From contig CAIJMU010000176.1 of the NCBI GenBank assembly GCA_903821875.1, positions 1 through 48,487 of the forward strand: DNA of 48,487 nt. The letters run 5' to 3'. The position numbers and the translations under genes are program-made. This document shows, in pieces, positions 16,352 through 25,089 of the stretch. Every line of letters begins with the position of its first letter. Position 1 is the stretch's first letter. Source of the DNA: an uncultured Spirochaetota bacterium. Lineage in GTDB: Bacteria > Spirochaetota > Spirochaetia > Treponematales > Rectinemataceae. The notes beneath the pieces are model-generated. The model did no database searches and had not been told where the DNA came from. It saw only the letters and a program-made list of their open reading frames with translations.

Positions 16352-17332
16352 TTACTTGTTCTCGTCCTTGATCTTCTGGATTTCGGCGCGAGTCAGGAAC
16401 TCGTGCTTCATGGTCTGGATCTTGGCGGGCTTCTTGCCATTGATGATGTCGATGGCGAGTGGAATGATGTAGTCACCGTACTGCGTGGGGTAATAGGCCG
16501 TACCACCGAGCCAGCAGTTGTCACCCTGGGCAAAGGCGGCCAGGGTCTGCATGCCGTTGTTGTTGGTCGCGAGAAGGACATCCTTGTCCCTGTTTGCAGC
16601 CTGTACTGCGGAGAAGACTCCCTGGCCGGTCTCGGTGTTGACCGTGCCGACCGCGATGCGGTGGAGCGTCGGATGGGCTGTGAGCCAGTCCGTCATCTTC
16701 TGGTTTGCGGCCATCGTCGTGTCGGATCCGCCACCGCCCATGTCGATGTACTGGACGTTCTTCGCGTCGAGGGTGATGCCGCCAGCGGCCTTGATGCCGT
16801 CATACATGCCGGACAGTCTCTTCTTTACAAGGTCCCCGTTCTCGGAGTTATAGAACAGAAGGAGATAGTCGACCTTGCTGGCCCATTTAGCCTTGATGGC
16901 CTTGGCCAGGCCCCTTCCGGCAACTTCGCCGGCCATCGGATTGTTGGCCCCGAAGAACCAGGCCTGATCGCCCTTGGCGCCCGTATACATGACGTCGATG
17001 CCGATAACCTTGACGCCCTTGGCACCGCAGTAGTCTACAAGACTTCCGCCGACCTGTGCGTTGACATTGAAATCGACGATGATCTGGGCACCCTGGAGGA
17101 GCATGTTGTCTACGTTTGGAAGGATCTTCTCGACGTCGAAGTTCGACTCTGCCACGATGAGCTTGACCCCGGCCTTGTCAGCGGCCCGCTCCATGCTTTC
17201 CCCGACCTGGCGGAGGAAGTCGACAGTGGTCGAACCGTTGTTGAAACCGATGATGATCTTGTCGTTGGGAATGGCCAAAACGCCACCCACCCCAATCAAC
17301 CCGATCAAAGCAATTGCCAATAGCTTCTTCAC
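16352..17332 (-). CDS. Sugar ABC transporter substrate-binding protein (RbsB-like, periplasmic)
   Basis: A 326-residue type I periplasmic binding protein. It starts at GTG 17332 with an AGGAGG site seven bases upstream and a typical Sec signal peptide (K-K, then a hydrophobic run to about residue 20, cleavage near V-L-A). No lipobox Cys is present, so it should be soluble in the periplasm. The mature part has the Peripla_BP_4 pattern: I-I-I-G-F-N-N-G at the first strand, D-F-N near residue 88, and a C-terminal domain with L-L-A-T-N-N-N-G. It is the first gene of the operon and is followed by a terminator-like hairpin. Ligand is probably a mono- or disaccharide. Confidence 0.9.
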   Translation of the reverse strand: MKKLLAIALIGLIGVGGVLAIPNDKIIIGFNNGSTTVDFLRQVGESMERAADKAGVKLIVAESNFDVEKILPNVDNMLLQGAQIIVDFNVNAQVGGSLVDYCGAKGVKVIGIDVMYTGAKGDQAWFFGANNPMAGEVAGRGLAKAIKAKWASKVDYLLLFYNSENGDLVKKRLSGMYDGIKAAGGITLDAKNVQYIDMGGGGSDTTMAANQKMTDWLTAHPTLHRIAVGTVNTETGQGVFSAVQAANRDKDVLLATNNNGMQTLAAFAQGDNCWLGGTAYYPTQYGDYIIPLAIDIINGKKPAKIQTMKHEFLTRAEIQKIKDENK

Positions 17333-17520
17333 TCCTGCCTCCTGTAAAGATGTGCGATCTATTCAAAAAGCCCCACCGAAGGCAAGGCCCTTGAACCAAG
17401 GGAAACACTTGAACGATATCCCTGCCGACAGCCCACGATTTTCAATGGCGCTGGAACAGGAGCTCCTCGCATGGCAGCCTGATGGAATCATTCCCATGAG
17501 AGGCTTCCCATTTTGAATAC

Positions 17521-17549
17521 ACTATTGGGTTGTTTCCCAAATCTGTCAA
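17521..17549 (-). promoter_or_regulatory. Predicted sigma-70 promoter for the 17332 importer operon
   Basis: On the minus strand a consensus -35 TTGACA (17549-17544) is followed by a 17-base spacer and a -10 AATAGT (17526-17521, 4 of 6 consensus positions). The spacer holds an inverted repeat TTGGG-N6-CCCAA (17525-17540), which could be a repressor site. Transcription would begin near 17514, leaving a leader of about 180 bases before the GTG start. Confidence 0.55.
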
Positions 17550-17665
17550 ATGGAGTTTTCGGGAAAAAGGATGGACTATTGCTTCCGCTTCCGGAGCGTG
17601 GCCAGGGCTGCAGGATTGCCCGCGAGACCAGAACCAATTCCATATTGAATCTCGCCGATTGAGTA

Positions 17666-17695
17666 TTGACAAATGGCAAATCGCACACCTAAATT
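17666..17695 (+). promoter_or_regulatory. Predicted sigma-70 promoter for the LacI gene
   Basis: TTGACA at 17666-17671 is a consensus -35. The best -10 candidate about 18 bases downstream is TAAATT (17690-17695), 4 of 6 consensus positions. It lies just upstream of the palindromic candidate operator at 17707-17732, so a repressor bound there would sit over the start of the transcript, as in autoregulated LacI genes. Confidence 0.4.
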
Positions 17696-17706
17696 GCCGC
17701 CGGTCG

Positions 17707-17732
17707 GGGATCGATCCCATGGAATCGATCCC
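17707..17732. promoter_or_regulatory. 26-bp near-perfect palindrome, candidate LacI-family operator
   Basis: The element is GGGATCGATCCC, then AT, then GGAATCGATCCC. The left 12-mer is a perfect CG-centred palindrome and the right one is nearly perfect; the whole 26 bases also form one larger palindrome around CCATGG with one mismatched pair. Two adjacent CG-centred palindromes in the divergent region between an importer operon and a LacI gene strongly suggest the binding site of that LacI protein (17779-18828). Confidence 0.6.
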
Positions 17733-17778
17733 ATCCATTCATATTGGCCTCATGATCTGGAAGTATAGAGGTTTCAGA

Positions 17779-18828
17779 ATGCCTACGATACTTGACGTCG
17801 CCGTAAGTGCAGGAGTCTCAAAGACGACGGTATCACGCTACCTGAATGGCCAGGGCCCCATCAGCGAAGAAACGGCTGAAAGGATACGGGCCACAATTAG
17901 CAGGCTTCAGTATTCCCCGAACCATTTCGCGCAGGGCATGCGGACCAGCCGGACCAAGACCATCGGCATAGTGATCCCGGATTATGCAAATCCCTTCTAC
18001 CCCGAGCTCATCAAGGGCATCGAGGACTATGCCCGGAAGCATGGCTACGTCACACAGCTGTCGAGCACCCATGCCGATCCGGCTTCCGAGCTGGAAAGCC
18101 TCAGGGAAATGGTGAGGCGCCACATCGATGGGATTGTCTTCTGCAGCTACGGTCGCGCGAAGCGGGATATTGATTACCTGGTCGAGATAGCAGACCGGAT
18201 GCCGGTTGTCGTCATGGATCCCCTGGTGAGAAAAGAACCCCTTTCCTACGTCGTTACGGCTGGCAGGGCCGCGACCAAGGAAGCCGTATCCTACCTCGTT
18301 TCAATTGGCAGGAAAAGGATCGGCTACATCAAGGGACCTTCGAAGCGTTTCGCGACAAACGACCGCTTCGAGGGCTATAAGGACGGATTGGTAGCGCAGG
18401 GGCTTCCCTACGACAAGGACTTGGTGGTCGAGGCCGATTTCTCCCTCAGGTCCGGGTACGCAGCCGCGGAGGCCATATTGAGAAGCGGCATGCCGGTAGA
18501 TTCGGTAATGACCGCCACGGATCTGATGGCCATCGGGGCGATAAAGGCCTTCAATCATCACCGCGTTGCCATTCCCCAGCGCATCGCGGTAGTGGGATTC
18601 GATGACATTTCGCTGTGCAGGATAATCGAGCCCTCGCTGACGACCATCGCGCAGCCGATAGCAGCCCTCGGAACAGCGGCAGCCCGCATCATCATCGACG
18701 CGATCGACTCAGAAAACATGGAGAAGAGGCAGATTTCCATGAAAGGCGAGCTGATCGTCAGGAAGTCCTCGAATCCGGACTACCGGGACGAATTTCCATC
18801 GGACACTGGATCCTTCGGCATCCATTGA
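17779..18828 (+). CDS. LacI-family transcriptional regulator
   Basis: A 349-residue LacI/GalR-type regulator. ATG 17779 gives the classical N-terminus M-P-T-I-L-D-V-A followed by the helix-turn-helix (S-A-G-V-S-K-T-T-V-S-R-Y-L-N-G) and hinge (Y-S-P-N-H-F-A-Q-G-M). The frame is open much further upstream but those codons overlap the palindromic operator and read as non-protein-like. AGAGG at 17766-17770 is the ribosome site. The effector domain is standard, ending with the I-A-Q-P-I-A-A-L-G segment seen in many members. It is divergent from the 17332 importer operon and upstream of two UroD-like genes, so it may control both directions. Confidence 0.9.
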   Translation: MPTILDVAVSAGVSKTTVSRYLNGQGPISEETAERIRATISRLQYSPNHFAQGMRTSRTKTIGIVIPDYANPFYPELIKGIEDYARKHGYVTQLSSTHADPASELESLREMVRRHIDGIVFCSYGRAKRDIDYLVEIADRMPVVVMDPLVRKEPLSYVVTAGRAATKEAVSYLVSIGRKRIGYIKGPSKRFATNDRFEGYKDGLVAQGLPYDKDLVVEADFSLRSGYAAAEAILRSGMPVDSVMTATDLMAIGAIKAFNHHRVAIPQRIAVVGFDDISLCRIIEPSLTTIAQPIAALGTAAARIIIDAIDSENMEKRQISMKGELIVRKSSNPDYRDEFPSDTGSFGIH

Positions 18829-18877
18829 GACGTGATCCCGTCCGGGGATGAAAACTATATGCATAATTGGAGGTAGT

Positions 18878-19957
18878 ATGCAAGCGAGAGAACGGGTCCT
18901 CATGGCCATGAGCCGGGGCGGCAAACCCGACAGGGTGCCCTTCGAGATAAGCTGGGGTGCATTCACCCCGATGCTCATGAAAACCTACAGACAGGAAACA
19001 GGCAGCGCCCTGGAGCCGGACGACTACTTCGATTTCGATACGCGGTACGTGCGGCCCCTGCCGACCTCCGCTTCCACGGATTTCAGGCGATATTTCCCGG
19101 ATACTGAACTGGATGCCGACGCCTCCTTCGATGAATGGGGGATCGGAAGCGTTCCCACCCGCTTCGAGATACCCGATTTCAAGTATCACCCACTGGCGGC
19201 GATGTCCACTGTAAAGGAGATCGAATCCTACGAGTGGCCCGATCTTGATGACGAAAGAAGGTATCTACCCCTGTGCGAGAAAATCGACGCCTACCATGCC
19301 CGGGGCTACGCCGTGAGCGCGGACATGTATCAGACCATTTTCGAGACCGCCTGGCTCATGCGGGGCATGGAGAACCTGCTTACTGATTTTTTCCTGAATC
19401 CGGAAATGGTAGAAGCGATAATCGGACGGATGACCGCCCTCCGGGTAGCCCAGGCTGGCTTTTTTGCGAGGCTGGGCGTCGATATCATCCGGCTTGGCGA
19501 CGACGTCGTGACGCAGCGCGGGCTCATGTTCTCCAGGGAAACCTACGGGAAATTCCTCAAGCCAGGCTTGAGGGCCATAGTCGATGCCGCGAAAGAAGCC
19601 AATCCCTCGGTACTCGTGTTCATGCACTGCTGCGGGAAGGTCGAGGAAGTCATCCCCGATTTCATCGACTGCGGTATCGACATCCTCAACCCGATCCAGC
19701 CGGAGTGCAACGATCTCGGATTCATCGAAAGGACCTACGGGGACGACATCGCCTTCTGGGGTGGGATAGGCGTCCAATCCGTCATGCCCAATGGCAGTCC
19801 CGCAGACGTGAAAAACGAGGTAGCCCGGGTCCAGGGAATCCTCGGCAGGAAGGGGCATTGGCTCGCGGCCCCTGCCCACATCCTCGACCCAGCGATTCCC
19901 TGGGAAAATGTCATCGCCTATGTCGAGGCGGTGCGCGGCGCCAGCTATGCCCACTAG
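18878..19957 (+). CDS. UroD-like methyltransferase family protein (H-x-C-G present)
   Basis: A 359-residue UroD-superfamily protein of the type found in methylcobamide methyltransferases. The zinc-site motif H250-C-C252-G is intact; the later position where MtaA-type enzymes have a third Cys ligand reads L-A-A-P-A-H, with no Cys. The N-terminal Q-A-R-E-R-V-L-M-A and D-R-V-P-F segments are typical of this branch. ATG 18878 has GGAGG four bases before it; an in-frame ATG at 18848 is possible. The next UroD-like gene starts 20 bases later. Whether it transfers methyl groups is not proven; no separate corrinoid protein lies beside it. Confidence 0.82.
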   Translation: MQARERVLMAMSRGGKPDRVPFEISWGAFTPMLMKTYRQETGSALEPDDYFDFDTRYVRPLPTSASTDFRRYFPDTELDADASFDEWGIGSVPTRFEIPDFKYHPLAAMSTVKEIESYEWPDLDDERRYLPLCEKIDAYHARGYAVSADMYQTIFETAWLMRGMENLLTDFFLNPEMVEAIIGRMTALRVAQAGFFARLGVDIIRLGDDVVTQRGLMFSRETYGKFLKPGLRAIVDAAKEANPSVLVFMHCCGKVEEVIPDFIDCGIDILNPIQPECNDLGFIERTYGDDIAFWGGIGVQSVMPNGSPADVKNEVARVQGILGRKGHWLAAPAHILDPAIPWENVIAYVEAVRGASYAH

Positions 19958-19977
19958 GCACAATTGAGGAGATACTG

Positions 19978-21108
19978 ATGACCCACAGAGAGCGTGTTAT
20001 TCGCTGCTGCGAACGGAGCGGCTACGACCGCATCCCGATAAAGCACGAGGGGACCCCCGAGGTGAACGGGGAGCTCAAGAAGCATTTCGGCCTGAAGAAC
20101 GACGAGCAGCTCATGGCAGTGCTCGGAGACGACTTCCGCTACGTCGAGCCCCGCTATGTCGGGCCGGAGCTCCGGACCTTCCCGGACGGGAGCGTCGAGG
20201 GCTACTTCGGCGAACGTTATATCTATGTCCAGTTCGACGGGGGAAAATACCTCGAGTCGGTCTACAAGCCCTTCGCCGGAATAGAGGACCTGAAGGACCT
20301 CGACCGTTCCCACTATCCAAGCGCCGACTGGTTCGATTATTCGAGCCTGGCTACAGAGGCAGCCACGCTGCGCAGGCAGGGTTTCGCCATCTGCATCGGC
20401 TCGGCAGGTGACATGGACTTCATCAACTCCATAGCCCGGGCCCGTGGCTTCGAGCAGGTCCTGATGGATCTCATCGACGACAGCGAAGTCTATCTCGACA
20501 TCATGCAGGCCCGCTTCCGCTTCTATTTCGAGATGCACGAGCGGATCCTGAAGGAGTGCGGGGGCATGGTCGACTTCGCCCATGTGGGCGACGACCTTGG
20601 GAACCAGCTTGGTCCGATGATCTCCTTGGAGATATTCGACCGACACCTCGCCCCGAAGTACGCTGAGTATTTCCGCATGGTCCATTCCTATGGGGCCCGC
20701 ACCATGATGCACATGTGCGGCACTGTATGGCCCTTTCTCGACCGCCTGATCGGACTTGGCCTGGATGTCTACGATGTCGTCCAGCCCACGACCCCCGAAA
20801 ACGACATAGGCGCCCTTCGCGACCGCTTCGGCTCGAGGTTGCTCTTCCAGGGCAGCATGGACGTCCAGCGGGAACTGGCTTTCGGAACCCCTGCCGAGGT
20901 CGAGCATGAAGTCGAGCGGCGCCTGGCGCTCTTCCCGAAAGGTGGACTCTTCCTTGGGCCTTCACATGCGGTTCAGGCGCGATCGCCGGTCGAGAATGTT
21001 GTTGCGATGTACAGGAAGGCAGGAACCCTCATGGATCCCATCGAGCCCTGGGTCTTCGAGGTGGCAGGACCGGAGTCGACGGCGATCAGCATGTCGAAGC
21101 TGTTTTAG
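19978..21108 (+). CDS. UroD-like methyltransferase family protein (H-x-C-G present)
   Basis: A 376-residue UroD-superfamily protein. It begins T-H-R-E-R-V-I-R, has a G-D-D-L-G segment near residue 205 and the H245-M-C247-G zinc-site motif; the later G-L-F-L-G-P-S-H segment has no Cys but keeps the His. It is distinct in sequence from the preceding UroD-like protein, so the pair is not a recent duplication. GAGGAGA lies just before the start. It follows the LacI regulator and precedes the sugar importer at 21295, so probably serves the same substrate. Function inferred only to fold level. Confidence 0.82.
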   Translation: MTHRERVIRCCERSGYDRIPIKHEGTPEVNGELKKHFGLKNDEQLMAVLGDDFRYVEPRYVGPELRTFPDGSVEGYFGERYIYVQFDGGKYLESVYKPFAGIEDLKDLDRSHYPSADWFDYSSLATEAATLRRQGFAICIGSAGDMDFINSIARARGFEQVLMDLIDDSEVYLDIMQARFRFYFEMHERILKECGGMVDFAHVGDDLGNQLGPMISLEIFDRHLAPKYAEYFRMVHSYGARTMMHMCGTVWPFLDRLIGLGLDVYDVVQPTTPENDIGALRDRFGSRLLFQGSMDVQRELAFGTPAEVEHEVERRLALFPKGGLFLGPSHAVQARSPVENVVAMYRKAGTLMDPIEPWVFEVAGPESTAISMSKLF

Positions 21109-21294
21109 CAGAAAGCCCCGCTTCTACCTGATGGAAGCGGCATGGGATGATGTGTTTCCTGTAGAATTCAAGAGAATCCAATCAGATTCAATCACCGATG
21201 ACGCTTTTTTGCTTGACGAGAAGCCCGAATTGACTAAATATGTGGCAATCGAAAAACAGGGCCAGAGGCCCTGCACTATTTCCAGGAGGCAGAC
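21109..21294 (+). promoter_or_regulatory. Promoter/leader region of the RhaS-like importer operon
   Basis: The 186-base gap holds, in order: a hairpin CCGCTTC (21118-21124)/GAAGCGG (21134-21140) just after the UroD-like gene; a short repeat with A-A-T-C-C-A-A-T-C-A and A-T-T-C-A-A-T-C-A around 21174-21194; a predicted promoter with TTGACG at 21213-21218 and TAAATA at 21235-21240 (16-base spacer); and a 7-bp hairpin CAGGGCC-AGA-GGCCCTG at 21257-21273, ending ten bases before the AGGAGG ribosome site (21284-21289). The last could modulate translation. Promoter call is moderate. Confidence 0.45.
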
Positions 21295-22416
21295 GTGAAG
21301 AAGATTTTCTTGATCCTGATGACGCTGGTCGTACTCGCCGGCGCCACGCCGCTTTTCGCCCAGAAGACCTACAAGATCGGCGTAATCCCGAAGTTCATCG
21401 CCGAGGATTATTTCATTGCCTGCGAGCGCGGTTTCCGCCAGGCAGAGAAGGAAATCGGCAATCTCAAGGTTGACTGGATCGGCGATCCCATGTCCCAGAC
21501 CTCGGCCGCCAACCAGAAAAACTACATCCAGGGCTTTATCGACAAGCGCTACGATGCCATCCTCGTGTCGGCCCTCGATCCCGAAAGCTATGCCGATACC
21601 CTCAAGGCTGCCCGCGCCAAGGGCATCAAGATCATCACCTGGGATGCCGACGTGAACGTCGCCGCCCGCGACTATTTCGTCAACCAGGTCATCAGCGAGC
21701 AGATCGCCATCCAGCTCCTCAAGGGCCTCGCAGGCGACCTGACCGGCTACTCGGCCTCCAACAAGGCGACAATCGCCCTCGTGTCCACCACCAACGACTC
21801 GCCAAACCAGAACGCCTGGCTCAAGGCCATCATCGACGAGTACAAGAGCAAGGCCAGCGCCGAGTACAAGCATATCAACCTGATGGCCAGCGCCGACGAG
21901 ATTGTCTACGCCGGAAACGACCAGGGCACCGCCGACGAGAAGATCAAGTCCCTTCTCTCTGCGAATGCCAGCATCAAGGGCATCATCGCCCTCTCCTCCA
22001 ACACCGTCCCGGCCGTATCCTCGGCCCGTGACCAGCTCGGCATCAAAGACGCAATCAAGATCGTCGGTGTCAGCGTTCCCGAGTCCTCCAGGAAAGACAT
22101 GCAGGCTGGCAAGATGTCCGGCGTCGTCCTCTGGCAGCCCTTTGACCTCGGCTACCTGACCCTCTACGTTGCCAAAGCCGTCCTCGATGGCAAGAATCCC
22201 AGCGGCAAGACCTTCAAGTCCCCCCTCTCTGGCACGACCATGGCCCCCAGCTTTATCGACGGCAAGACCTCCGTGAAGTACCCGGCAGCCGGCCACCAGA
22301 TCCTCGCCAACAACGTCGTCATCCTTGGCGACCCGATCGTCTGGAATCTCAAGAACATCGACGCCTTCCGTGGCTATCCGAATCCCGACAGCGGGATGGC
22401 CCAGTTCAAGAAATAA
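21295..22416 (+). CDS. Sugar ABC transporter substrate-binding protein (RhaS/LsrB-like)
   Basis: A 373-residue periplasmic binding protein starting at GTG 21295 with an AGGAGG site. A Sec signal peptide ends near residue 22 (L-F-A-Q). The mature sequence resembles the rhamnose-binding RhaS and AI-2-binding LsrB group: D-W-I-G-D-P near residue 56, A-L-D-P-E-S-Y near residue 97, and I-I-T-W-D-A-D, the segment that in this group supplies sugar-binding Asp residues. It heads the importer operon ahead of ATPase and two permeases, the same gene content as rhizobial rhaSTPQ. Rhamnose is the favoured ligand because rhamnose isomerase lies 10 kb downstream, but another deoxysugar is possible. Confidence 0.88.
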   Translation: MKKIFLILMTLVVLAGATPLFAQKTYKIGVIPKFIAEDYFIACERGFRQAEKEIGNLKVDWIGDPMSQTSAANQKNYIQGFIDKRYDAILVSALDPESYADTLKAARAKGIKIITWDADVNVAARDYFVNQVISEQIAIQLLKGLAGDLTGYSASNKATIALVSTTNDSPNQNAWLKAIIDEYKSKASAEYKHINLMASADEIVYAGNDQGTADEKIKSLLSANASIKGIIALSSNTVPAVSSARDQLGIKDAIKIVGVSVPESSRKDMQAGKMSGVVLWQPFDLGYLTLYVAKAVLDGKNPSGKTFKSPLSGTTMAPSFIDGKTSVKYPAAGHQILANNVVILGDPIVWNLKNIDAFRGYPNPDSGMAQFKK

Positions 22417-22426
22417 GCTCTCGCCA

Positions 22427-22457
22427 CGCTGCTCTCCGGCTTGCACCGGAGACAGCG
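22427..22457 (+). terminator. Hairpin 1 after the binding-protein gene
   Basis: CGCTG-C-TCTCCGG (22427-22439) pairs with CCGGAGA-CAGCG (22446-22457): a 12-bp stem with one bulged C and a six-base loop, starting ten bases after the binding-protein stop. There is no T-run after it, so it is better seen as an mRNA 3-prime protecting structure working with hairpin 2. Confidence 0.65.
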
Positions 22458-22482
22458 TGACATCTACCAGCGTCCGCTGGCG

Positions 22483-22521
22483 CTATGCCCGGCTCGACAC
22501 TCTCGGGTCGGGCATAGTTTT
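22483..22521 (+). terminator. Hairpin 2, rho-independent terminator/attenuator before the ATPase gene
   Basis: CTATGCCCGGCTCGA (22483-22497) pairs with TCGGGTCGGGCATAG (22503-22517) over 15 positions, with two G-U pairs and a five-base loop, followed by TTTT (22518-22521). This is a strong terminator shape inside an otherwise continuous operon. Partial readthrough would give high binding protein and low ATPase/permease. Confidence 0.75.
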
Positions 22522-22554
22522 GTAATGGGACGTTTCCGAAGCGGGGAAGGGATG

Positions 22555-24084
22555 ATGCAAACGGCACACACAGAAGTATCCAGCACGACCGTGCTTCACC
22601 TTGAGGGGATCAGCAAGTCCTTTCCCGGAGTGAAAGCCCTCAACAACATGGCCATCGAGCTTCGCCTGGGAGAGATCCACGCGGTCTGCGGCGAAAATGG
22701 CGCGGGCAAGTCCACGCTCATGAAGCTGATCACCGGGGTCTATCGTCCCGACTCCGGGACGATGAGCCTGAACGGCGCCCCCCTGGTGGTGCACAATCCC
22801 AACGACGCCTACGCCAAGGGAATCGCCATCATCTTCCAGGAAACGAGCCTCTTCCCCGAACTGACTGTCCTCGAGAACATCTTCATGGGACACGAGGTGC
22901 TGCGCCCTTTACTCGGCGGCCTGGCCTTCCTCCCGGTGCTTGATTACCCGACAATGCGGGCACAGGCCAAGGAAATTTTCTCGCGACTCGGCATGGACCT
23001 CGATCTTGACGCCCGAGTTGCCGACCTCGGCGTCGCCACCAAGCAGATGGTCGAGATCGCCAAGGCTCTCTCCTTTGATTCGAGCATCCTGATCCTCGAC
23101 GAGCCGACGGCAGCCCTCACGAGCAGGGAGGTCGCCACCCTCTTCGATACAATAGGAAAGCTCAAGGCCCACGGCGTTTCGATGCTCTACATCAGCCACC
23201 GCCTCGACGAGATCTTCCAGATCGCGGACCGCGTGACCGTCATCCGTGACGGAGAGCACGTCCACACCGAGGATGTGATCAAGGTTACCCGCGACCAGCT
23301 CGTGTCCTGGATGGTAGGGCGCACCCTCCACAACCTCTACCCGAAGGAGGATGTCGAGATCGGAGAGGTCGTTTTCGAGGCGCGGGACATCAGGCAGGAG
23401 GGCAAGCTCGGAGGAGTGGACTTAAGCCTGCGCCGAGGGGAGATCCTCGGCCTCTCAGGACTCGCTGGTTCAGGGAGAACAGAACTCGCCCTGGCCCTTG
23501 CAGGTCTTACAGAAAGGGACTCGGGCGAAATCCTCATCGACGGCAAGCCAGCCACCTTCAGGGATTACCGCGGGGCGATGGCGAGGGGGATCGTCTACAT
23601 CTCGGAGGACAGGCAAAAGTACGGACTCGTCGTACCCATGAGCGTCTCCGAGAACATCACCCTACCCCTCCTCCATCGTATCTCCGGCCTTGCGGGCATC
23701 ATAAACCGCGGCAAAGAGGGCACGATCAGCGACAGGTACATCGCCGATCTCTCGATCAAGACGCCGGGGGGCGACTTCGTCGTCAACAACCTCTCCGGAG
23801 GCAATCAGCAGAAGGTCTCGGTAGCCAAGGCCCTGGCCATGGAACCGCGCATCCTCATCCTCGACGAACCGACGCGGGGCGTCGATGTCGGGGCGAAGAG
23901 CGAGATCCACCGCATCATCTGCGCCCTCGCTCGCTCAGGCAAGTCCATCATCATGATCTCGAGCGACCTTCCCGAGATCCTCGGCATGAGCGACCGTGTA
24001 ATCGTGATGAAGGGCGGACTGAAGGTGGGCGAACTTTCGCGCGCCGAACTGAGCCAGGAGAAAATCCTGGAACTAGCCTTGTAG
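22555..24084 (+). CDS. Sugar ABC transporter ATP-binding protein, two nucleotide-binding domains (RhaT/RbsA-like)
   Basis: A 509-residue tandem ATPase. The first domain has Walker A G-E-N-G-A-G-K-S-T near residue 48 and Walker B L-I-L-D-E-P-T; the second has the degenerate G-L-A-G-S-G-R-T-E loop, the L-S-G-G-N-Q-Q-K signature and Walker B L-I-L-D-E-P-T. GGGGAAGG at 22543-22550 points to ATG 22552 or 22555, and I list 22555. A longer TTG start at 22441 would put the terminator hairpin inside the gene and is rejected; ATG 22525 is possible. It powers import with the two permeases that follow. Confidence 0.9.
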   Translation: MQTAHTEVSSTTVLHLEGISKSFPGVKALNNMAIELRLGEIHAVCGENGAGKSTLMKLITGVYRPDSGTMSLNGAPLVVHNPNDAYAKGIAIIFQETSLFPELTVLENIFMGHEVLRPLLGGLAFLPVLDYPTMRAQAKEIFSRLGMDLDLDARVADLGVATKQMVEIAKALSFDSSILILDEPTAALTSREVATLFDTIGKLKAHGVSMLYISHRLDEIFQIADRVTVIRDGEHVHTEDVIKVTRDQLVSWMVGRTLHNLYPKEDVEIGEVVFEARDIRQEGKLGGVDLSLRRGEILGLSGLAGSGRTELALALAGLTERDSGEILIDGKPATFRDYRGAMARGIVYISEDRQKYGLVVPMSVSENITLPLLHRISGLAGIINRGKEGTISDRYIADLSIKTPGGDFVVNNLSGGNQQKVSVAKALAMEPRILILDEPTRGVDVGAKSEIHRIICALARSGKSIIMISSDLPEILGMSDRVIVMKGGLKVGELSRAELSQEKILELAL

Positions 24085-24093
24085 GGGTATGCG

Positions 24094-25089
24094 ATGAGTG
24101 GTAAACGCAAGGTCTCGCGAGAGGCCATCCTGGGAATCCTGGTAGTTGCCTTCATGGCCTTCCTCGCCTTGACCTCCAACTTCGACTCCAAGAGCGGCAT
24201 CTACAGCATGATGCTCGATGTCAGTCCCTCCATCGTAGGCGCGATAGCGATGTCCATGGTCATCATAACCGGGAACATCGACATCTCGGCAGGGACAATC
24301 CTCGGCTTTGTAGCCTTTGCCGCCGGCTCCCTGGCGGAGCTTGGAGCGCCAGCCTGGATCTTCATCCCTGCGGGCATCCTCATGGGAATCTGCCTGGCCG
24401 GGCTCAATGGCTGGATATCGGTGACCTTCAAGGTGCCCTCCATTGTCGTAACCCTGGCCATGAACATGGTCCACCTGGGATTCTACGCCACCTTCCTGCC
24501 CAATGCGGGTTGGGTCGAGAACCTCAAGGACAATTTCACCTGGCTCGGGCGCGGAAGGTTCTTCGACCTCGTCCCCTACATCTTCGTCATCGCCCTCCTG
24601 GTCGCAGTCCTCTTCATGTACATCATGAAAAACACGAGCTTCGGAAAGTCCCTCTACGCAGTCGGTGGCAACCGCCAGGCCGCCATCTACGCTGGCATAA
24701 ACCCCGACAGGACCGTGATCAAGGTCTACCTCGTGGAAGGCCTCCTCCTGGGCGTGGCAGGCATCCTCAAGGCGACCACAGCCAATGAGATCATGCCCTC
24801 GGCCTTCCAGGGCCGCGAGATGATCTTCATCTCCGCCGCGGTCGTCGGTGGCGTCAGCATCCTGGGCGGAGGAGGGAAGGTACTCGGGGCGGTCTTCGGC
24901 GCCTTCCTCGTCTATCTCCTCAGTATTGCCATGATCTATCTCGGCTTCCAGGACTACTTCCAGTTCTCCCTCCAGGGCATCATCGTGCTGATCGCGGTCT
25001 TTGTGACGGTGACCGACTTTACGGAGCTGCGGAAGAAGCTGCGGGGCACATTCACGCGGGCGGGCCGGGCCCGAAAGGCACGAGCATGA
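24094..25089 (+). CDS. Sugar ABC transporter permease 1 (RhaP-like)
   Basis: A 331-residue polytopic membrane protein of the ribose/rhamnose permease family. About eight to ten hydrophobic segments are visible. The first conserved loop reads T-G-N-I-D-I-S-A-G-T-I near residue 65 and the late signature A-V-V-G-G-V-S-I-L-G-G-G-G is present. It begins nine bases after the ATPase and overlaps the next permease by four bases (ATGA), so the two should be translated together as a heterodimeric channel, as in RhaP/RhaQ and LsrC/LsrD. Confidence 0.9.
   Translation: MSGKRKVSREAILGILVVAFMAFLALTSNFDSKSGIYSMMLDVSPSIVGAIAMSMVIITGNIDISAGTILGFVAFAAGSLAELGAPAWIFIPAGILMGICLAGLNGWISVTFKVPSIVVTLAMNMVHLGFYATFLPNAGWVENLKDNFTWLGRGRFFDLVPYIFVIALLVAVLFMYIMKNTSFGKSLYAVGGNRQAAIYAGINPDRTVIKVYLVEGLLLGVAGILKATTANEIMPSAFQGREMIFISAAVVGGVSILGGGGKVLGAVFGAFLVYLLSIAMIYLGFQDYFQFSLQGIIVLIAVFVTVTDFTELRKKLRGTFTRAGRARKARA

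Noticed and set aside
17530-17778. N-terminal extension of the LacI regulator from a TTG at 17530
   Set aside because: The extension spans the promoters and the palindrome; the helix-turn-helix normally starts a few residues after the Met at 17779.
22441-22554. N-terminal extension of the ATPase from a TTG at 22441
   Set aside because: It would place the terminator hairpin inside the coding region, and the extra residues are not family-like.
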